Assembly: GCA_031283975.1 (NCBI GenBank)
Contig: JAITAT010000158.1
Location: 1 to 6,906, forward strand
Direction of reading: 5' to 3'
Source of the DNA: Synergistaceae bacterium
GTDB lineage: Bacteria; Synergistota; Synergistia; Synergistales; Synergistaceae
Length of the DNA stretch: 6,906 nucleotides
The notes beneath the pieces were generated by a model that saw only the letters and a list, made by a program, of their open reading frames with translations, was not told the origin of the DNA and searched no databases. This document shows, piece by piece, positions 5,882 through 6,906 of this stretch (within the stretch, counting starts at the first letter, position 1; each line of letters begins with the position of its first letter). The position numbers and the translations under genes are program-made.

Positions 5882-6906
5882 TTGAGCGCTAATGATGGAA
5901 TGAAAAAGATACCGGGGGCGCTTGCGCCGCTGCGGAATTTCTCGGCGGACGGGCTGACCGACGAGCAGGATTTTCTGCTGAGGGATATCGCGAGAAGGAG
6001 CAGGCTCAACGCGATACTGATGACCGCGCTCGCGTCGAGCGGGCACCCCGGAGGTTCCCTGTCCAGCATGGATATGTACGTCATGTTGATGGCCTCGGCA
6101 AATCTCACTCCGGAGAATTGCGAAGAAATGGGCCGCGACCGCGTCGTGGTCAGCCACGGGCATACCGCGCCCGGCGTGTACGGGGCTCTCGCCGAATGGG
6201 GTTTCATCGACAGAAACGAGGTAGTCCCGAACTTTCGCCGCACCGGAAGCGCGTATCCGGGGCATGTCGAACGCTCGGTCCCCGGCGTCGAATGGGGCAC
6301 GGGCAATCTGGGTCAGGGGCTCTCGGCCGGCGTCGGTTTCGCCATAGCCGGCAGAATGTGCGGAAGGGACTCCAGAGTGTTCGTGACGATGGGCGACGGG
6401 GAACAACCCAAGGGACAGAACGCCGAGGCCCGCCGCGTGGCCGTCAAAGAACGGCTGTCCGGGCTCACGGCCCTGATAGATTATAACCATATACAGATAT
6501 CCGGCGCGGTGGAAGACGTAATGCCCGTAAACCTGCGCGCTCTCTGGGAAGCGGACGGGTGGGAGGTATTTGAAAGCGACGGGCACGATTACAGGGCGCT
6601 TTACGCCGCGCTCAAAAAAGCTGTCTATGCTCCGAAACCCGCCGTGATATTGTGCCGCACGCTGATGGGCAAAGGCGTCTCGTTTATGGAGGGAACGCAT
6701 GAATATCACGGCAAGGTCCCGTCCGGCGACTTGTTGATAAAGGCGGTGGAGGAACTCGGGGGAAACCAGTCCGAAATAGACGTTTTGAGGAATATGAGAA
6801 AGGGCGAACTGCCCAAAGGGCGCGCCGTCAGCCGTTTTATTCCGTCAATCGACACAGGAGCCCCGATCGTCTACTCAGCGTCGGACAAAAAAGACAACAG
6901 GGGGGC
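5882..6906 (+). CDS. tkt: Transketolase, thiamine-diphosphate-binding N-terminal part (cut by window end)
   Basis: Transketolase moves two-carbon ketol units between sugar phosphates in the non-oxidative pentose phosphate pathway, using thiamine diphosphate and a divalent metal. The 341 codons present show the N-terminal cofactor-binding domain: SSGHPGG (52-58), SHGHTAPGVY (91-100), EWGTGNLGQGLS (137-148), metal/diphosphate motif GDGE (171-174) through N202 in IDYNHIQISG, then TLMGKGVSFMEGTHEYHGKVPS (260-281). The reading frame stays open past the HGK region, through a short linker, to IVYSASDKKDNRG at the edge. This suggests one fused polypeptide of about 600 residues rather than separate TktA/TktB subunits. 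The start is uncertain: TTG 5882 has AAGGGG 10 bases upstream; in-frame ATGs at 5831 and 5900 are alternatives. The GDGEQPKGQNAEARR stretch departs from the usual motif (Lys177 where most enzymes have Glu). Family is firm; a specialised substrate is possible. Confidence 0.9.
   Translation, partial: MSANDGMKKIPGALAPLRNFSADGLTDEQDFLLRDIARRSRLNAILMTALASSGHPGGSLSSMDMYVMLMASANLTPENCEEMGRDRVVVSHGHTAPGVYGALAEWGFIDRNEVVPNFRRTGSAYPGHVERSVPGVEWGTGNLGQGLSAGVGFAIAGRMCGRDSRVFVTMGDGEQPKGQNAEARRVAVKERLSGLTALIDYNHIQISGAVEDVMPVNLRALWEADGWEVFESDGHDYRALYAALKKAVYAPKPAVILCRTLMGKGVSFMEGTHEYHGKVPSGDLLIKAVEELGGNQSEIDVLRNMRKGELPKGRAVSRFIPSIDTGAPIVYSASDKKDNRG

Noticed and set aside
5756..6306. A minus-strand open frame starting in the htrA terminator and running opposite transketolase
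   Set aside because: It includes the terminator hairpin and is antisense to highly conserved transketolase motifs, with no similarity or ribosome site to support it.
1..6906. Possible defence, mobile or other novel multi-gene system
   Set aside because: All long real genes belong to known housekeeping or regulatory families, and no direct repeats, attachment sites, transposase or toxin-antitoxin pair were seen.

Overview
The window comes from the chromosome of a GC-rich bacterium with ordinary housekeeping content. The mix is a SIS-domain RpiR regulator, a compact hisS-aspS pair, a TTG-initiated two-PDZ HtrA protease with a Gram-negative-type signal peptide, and a transketolase of an unusual sequence type. 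This is compatible with Synergistota or a nearby anaerobic lineage. That placement is a guess from gene style, because nothing here is a taxonomic marker. I see no phage genes, transposase, CRISPR array, tRNA or rRNA.

Layout. Positions 1-176 are the regulatory region of the first gene. It has a good sigma70-type promoter (TTGACT-17-TAAAAT) and a near-perfect inverted repeat abutting it that could be an operator. Positions 177-1043 (+) encode an RpiR/MurR-family regulator (HTH plus SIS domain). It converges on a minus-strand aminoacyl-tRNA synthetase operon, hisS (4116-2842) then aspS (2845-1040). The two synthetase genes are joined by an ATGA start/stop overlap. The aspS stop codon overlaps the rpiR stop codon within four bases, so there is no intergenic terminator. 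Positions 4117-4326 are the divergent control region between hisS and htrA, with an almost consensus promoter for htrA. Positions 4327-5739 (+) encode a secreted, periplasmic HtrA/DegP-type serine protease. A strong intrinsic terminator follows it. The promoter of the last gene begins directly on the terminator's T tract. Positions 5882-6906 (+) hold the first 341 codons of a transketolase that runs off the end of the window.

How the genes relate. HisRS and AspRS charge tRNAs and are made together. HtrA is an envelope protein-quality-control protease with its own promoter and terminator. Transketolase serves the non-oxidative pentose phosphate pathway. The RpiR protein is probably a carbon-source regulator, but nothing in the window shows that it controls transketolase about 5 kb away. 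I found no convincing new multi-gene system. The points worth a second look are within genes or at their edges: an atypical SIS ligand loop, mixed tRNA-discrimination residues in AspRS, a Glu-to-Lys change in the transketolase cofactor motif, the probable operator, and the very tight gene junctions.
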